Positions 62,255 to 64,000 of a stretch of 64,000 bases of DNA are shown one piece after another. Made by a program: the position numbers and the translations under genes. This DNA is from Kitasatospora sp. NBC_00240 (GTDB lineage: Bacteria > Actinomycetota > Actinomycetes > Streptomycetales > Streptomycetaceae), in the NCBI RefSeq assembly GCF_026342405.1, contig NZ_JAPEMU010000001.1:8122001-8186000 (forward strand), given 5' to 3'. The stretch's first letter is position 1, and every line of letters begins with the position of its first letter. Below the pieces are notes generated by a model. The model was not told the DNA's origin, did not search any database, and saw only the letters and a program-made list of their open reading frames with translations.

Positions 62255-63150
62255 AGGACTTCGACCTGGAGGGCGAACTGACCGCGGCCATGCTCGACCG
62301 CGCGGAGCAGTTCCCTCCCCGTACGTACGAGGTGGACACGCTGGTCGCGGCGGTGCGGCGGCGCCGTCGCCGGCTCGCGGCCGGTGCGGCCGCGGCGCTG
62401 GCCGTGGTGGTGATGAGTGCCGGGCTGGTCCCTCAGCTGGGGCACGACCGCGGATCGCCCACGGTGCGGGTGCCCGCCGCTCCGACGTCGCCGCAGGCGT
62501 CCTCCCCGTCGGGCACCCCCTCGCCCCGGCCTCCTGCCGCTTCGGCCCCGGCTGCCGATCCCTCGGCGACGACGCGCGCGCTCTACCTCGCCGCCCTGCG
62601 CTATCAGGATCCGGCGACCCGTGGCGGCGTGGACCTCGACACGGTGGCGGCGCTGTTCGTCGACGCCGACACGTACCGGCGGATCTGGGGTACCGACGCG
62701 CGCGGGGTGACCTGTGGAATCACGGTCGACGGCGTCCTGGCGGCCGGCGAAGTCCGGCTGTACCAGGGAGCCCGGCCGCTCGGCAAGGTCGCCTCGCTCG
62801 AATTCGACGGTGCGGGCGCGGTGCGCTCGGTGAGCTGCAGGGCCGACACCACGTCGGGCCGGGGGGACGATCCGAGCGTCAACGGCTTCTACGGCGGCCT
62901 GGTGACGGCCACCCGGTCCGGTGACGCCTCGGCGCGGCCGCAGCTCGCCGAGCGGTTCCTGAGCGCGGCGTTGCGAACCCGAGGGGGCGCCACCGCCGGC
63001 ACCTGTTTCACCGACGCCCCCGGGTTCTGGTTCGCGGACGATCCCTCCTCGGCGACCCTCCGCCACGGGTGGAGCGTGACGCTCAGCGACGGCCGCCGAT
63101 TCCCGATCGACGTCGACGAGCAGGGAAAGATCGACACCGCCTGCGAGTGA
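62251..63150 (+). CDS. Membrane-anchored protein coupled to the ECF sigma factor (299 aa)
   Basis: Single-pass protein: a short cytoplasmic N-terminus of about 40 residues (MKDFDLEGELTAAMLDRAEQ), a basic stretch RRRRRR, one transmembrane helix (LAAGAAAALAVVVMSAGLV, about 42-60), a Pro/Ser-rich linker, and an extracytoplasmic domain of about 200 residues with four Cys (TCGITVDG, VSCRADT, TCFTDAPG, TACE). The start overlaps the sigma stop. No zinc HxxxCxxC anti-sigma motif is present, so classing it as an anti-sigma factor is inference from context and topology. The outer domain could sense an envelope signal. Confidence 0.8.
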   Translation: MKDFDLEGELTAAMLDRAEQFPPRTYEVDTLVAAVRRRRRRLAAGAAAALAVVVMSAGLVPQLGHDRGSPTVRVPAAPTSPQASSPSGTPSPRPPAASAPAADPSATTRALYLAALRYQDPATRGGVDLDTVAALFVDADTYRRIWGTDARGVTCGITVDGVLAAGEVRLYQGARPLGKVASLEFDGAGAVRSVSCRADTTSGRGDDPSVNGFYGGLVTATRSGDASARPQLAERFLSAALRTRGGATAGTCFTDAPGFWFADDPSSATLRHGWSVTLSDGRRFPIDVDEQGKIDTACE

Positions 63151-63202
63151 GAACCACCGGTCATGTCCCCGGCCCGGACGTGGGTGCGGGCCGGTCGGGT
63201 GA

Positions 63203-63240
63203 CGGCAGGACGGCAGGGGTTCGGCCTTGCCGTCCTGCCG
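63203..63240. terminator. Hairpin between convergent genes
   Basis: A perfect 13-bp stem (cggcaggacggca / tgccgtcctgccg) with a 12-nt loop lies 52 bases after the stop of the sigma-linked membrane gene. It is upstream of the end of the - strand HNH-like gene and probably terminates the sigma operon. Confidence 0.7.
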
Positions 63241-63384
63241 GTCCTGCCGGTCGTGACGGGTGGCCGGCAGGCGGCCGGCCGCCCACCGGCCCGGTGCGCG
63301 TCCGCTCCGGGCCGGTGGCGGTCTTCGCTGATCGCGGCGGGCCGACGGTTCGGTTCGCCGCGCGTGCGCGCCGGTGACTTCCGG

Positions 63385-63825
63385 TCAGCGGCGGCCGGTG
63401 GCCAGGACGACGAGGAACTGGCCGCCGCCCGCCTCGACGTCGGCGGTCACCGGCAGCCCCGGCACCAGGCGGGAGAACCGGTCCACCAGCCAGTCCGCCG
63501 CCTCCTGGGCGTCCTTCCTGGTCGGGCAACGGCCCACCATCTCGCGACCGCCCTTGCGCTCCAGCCTCCCGGCCACGGTGATCAGCGGCGCGGGTTCGAC
63601 CACGTACAGGCGGTCCGGCCAGGCGATGACCACCTTGACCGCGCCCTTGCGGCTGTTGCACCCGCGGTGCGCGAGCCGCTCGGTGACCTTGGCCTTCCGG
63701 TCGGCGGTCCGGCTGTCGACGCTGGGCCCCCGCTGGTCGTTCACCGACTTGTCGGGGTCGACGGGCTCGTCGCACACCCAGCACCGCCAGCCGTCGCGCT
63801 CGGCCACATCATCAAGGAGACTCAT
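63385..63825 (-). CDS. Small HNH-like zinc protein (146 aa)
   Basis: The N-terminal half looks like a treble-clef HNH fold: CWVC (Cys15, Cys18), then LAHRGCNSRKG (His53, Cys56, Asn57, Lys60), the pattern that ends HNH nucleases. The expected central catalytic His of the DH(I/V) step reads PSVDSRT instead, so nuclease activity is doubtful. The C-terminal half is a small alpha/beta domain (TRKDAQEAADWLVDRFSRLV, GGGQFLVVLATGRR). It may be a non-catalytic relative. ATG 63825 is followed directly by a plausible protein start (MSLLDDVAERDGW). Confidence 0.75.
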   Translation of the reverse strand: MSLLDDVAERDGWRCWVCDEPVDPDKSVNDQRGPSVDSRTADRKAKVTERLAHRGCNSRKGAVKVVIAWPDRLYVVEPAPLITVAGRLERKGGREMVGRCPTRKDAQEAADWLVDRFSRLVPGLPVTADVEAGGGQFLVVLATGRR

Positions 63826-64000
63826 TCGAGCAAACTAGCCTGCCCGGCCGCCGTCCCGCGCACCAGGGCCTCGGCAAGTTGCCCACCGGTCGAACCGGAC
63901 ACCGGCAGGTGGGAGCCGTGCGGCCGGCGCCCGGCCGAGGTGTCCGGTGTGCTCCCGGCCGGGCTCGCGTTCGGGCGCCGGGCGCGGCGGACCCCGGGGC
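63826..64000. other. Right-edge intergenic DNA
   Basis: There is no coding signal here. It contains the presumed promoter of the - strand HNH-like gene. A cgaaccggacaccgg / ccggtgt-type partial dyad near 63892-63946 is seen, but nothing I can name. Confidence 0.4.

Overview
The window is very GC-rich DNA from an actinomycete, most likely Streptomyces or a close relative such as Kitasatospora. The evidence is the strongly G/C-biased third codon positions, GTG/TTG starts, 4-bp gene overlaps, a SigE-family ECF sigma factor, a DUF3558-type lipoprotein and large STAND and RHS proteins. No rRNA, tRNA, CRISPR array or transposase was seen.

Bases 1-38640 are the downstream part of a trans-acyltransferase polyketide cluster that begins to the left of the window. 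The end of one PKS and three complete giant PKSs (2893, 3208 and 3128 aa) run on the + strand, with modules split across gene boundaries (KR|ACP, KS|DH and KR|C-methyltransferase). No AT domain is built in. The order read is ...KR | ACP-KS-KR-ACP-KS-ACP-ACP-KS | DH-KR-ACP-KS-ACP-ACP-KS-KR | cMT-ACP-KS-DH-KR-ACP-KS0-ACP-TE. Two KS-ACP-ACP modules have no reductive domain, and all four of their ACPs carry the Trp (Ser+6) that flags ACPs for beta-branching. After the PKSs come a trans enoyl reductase, a discrete malonyl-type AT and a full HMG-CoA synthase cassette (HCS, ECH1, ECH2, donor ACP, decarboxylating Cys-to-Ser KS). An AT-like acyl hydrolase, an SDR and a membrane O-acyltransferase follow. 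A convergent Sfp-type phosphopantetheinyl transferase (38.7-39.4 kb) probably marks the right edge. The inferred product is a polyketide with two beta-alkyl branches two modules apart, an alpha-methyl beta-hydroxy unit, release by the TE and possible late O-acylation. I cannot name it.

Bases 39.6-43.9 kb hold regulatory and surface genes: a HEAT-repeat protein translationally coupled to a MerR regulator that itself carries HEAT repeats (with a MerR-type promoter/operator in front), a decayed pyridoxamine-phosphate-oxidase-like fragment, a DUF3558-like lipoprotein with no convincing start, and an AraC-family regulator.

Bases 44-52.6 kb are a polymorphic-toxin locus: a 2528-aa secreted DNRLRE/RHS protein ending in a short domain with an HExxH zinc-protease motif, overlapped by a small lipoprotein that is the natural immunity candidate, then a strong terminator and a probable immunity-gene remnant.

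Bases 52.6-64 kb carry a UGT-type glycosyltransferase, a SnoaL-like protein, a two-gene unit of a 159-aa protein and a 1397-aa STAND NTPase (P-loop, TPR-like, C-terminal propeller-like), a secreted adenosine deaminase, an ECF sigma factor with a membrane partner and a small HNH-like zinc protein. Perfect hairpins separate several of the convergent units.
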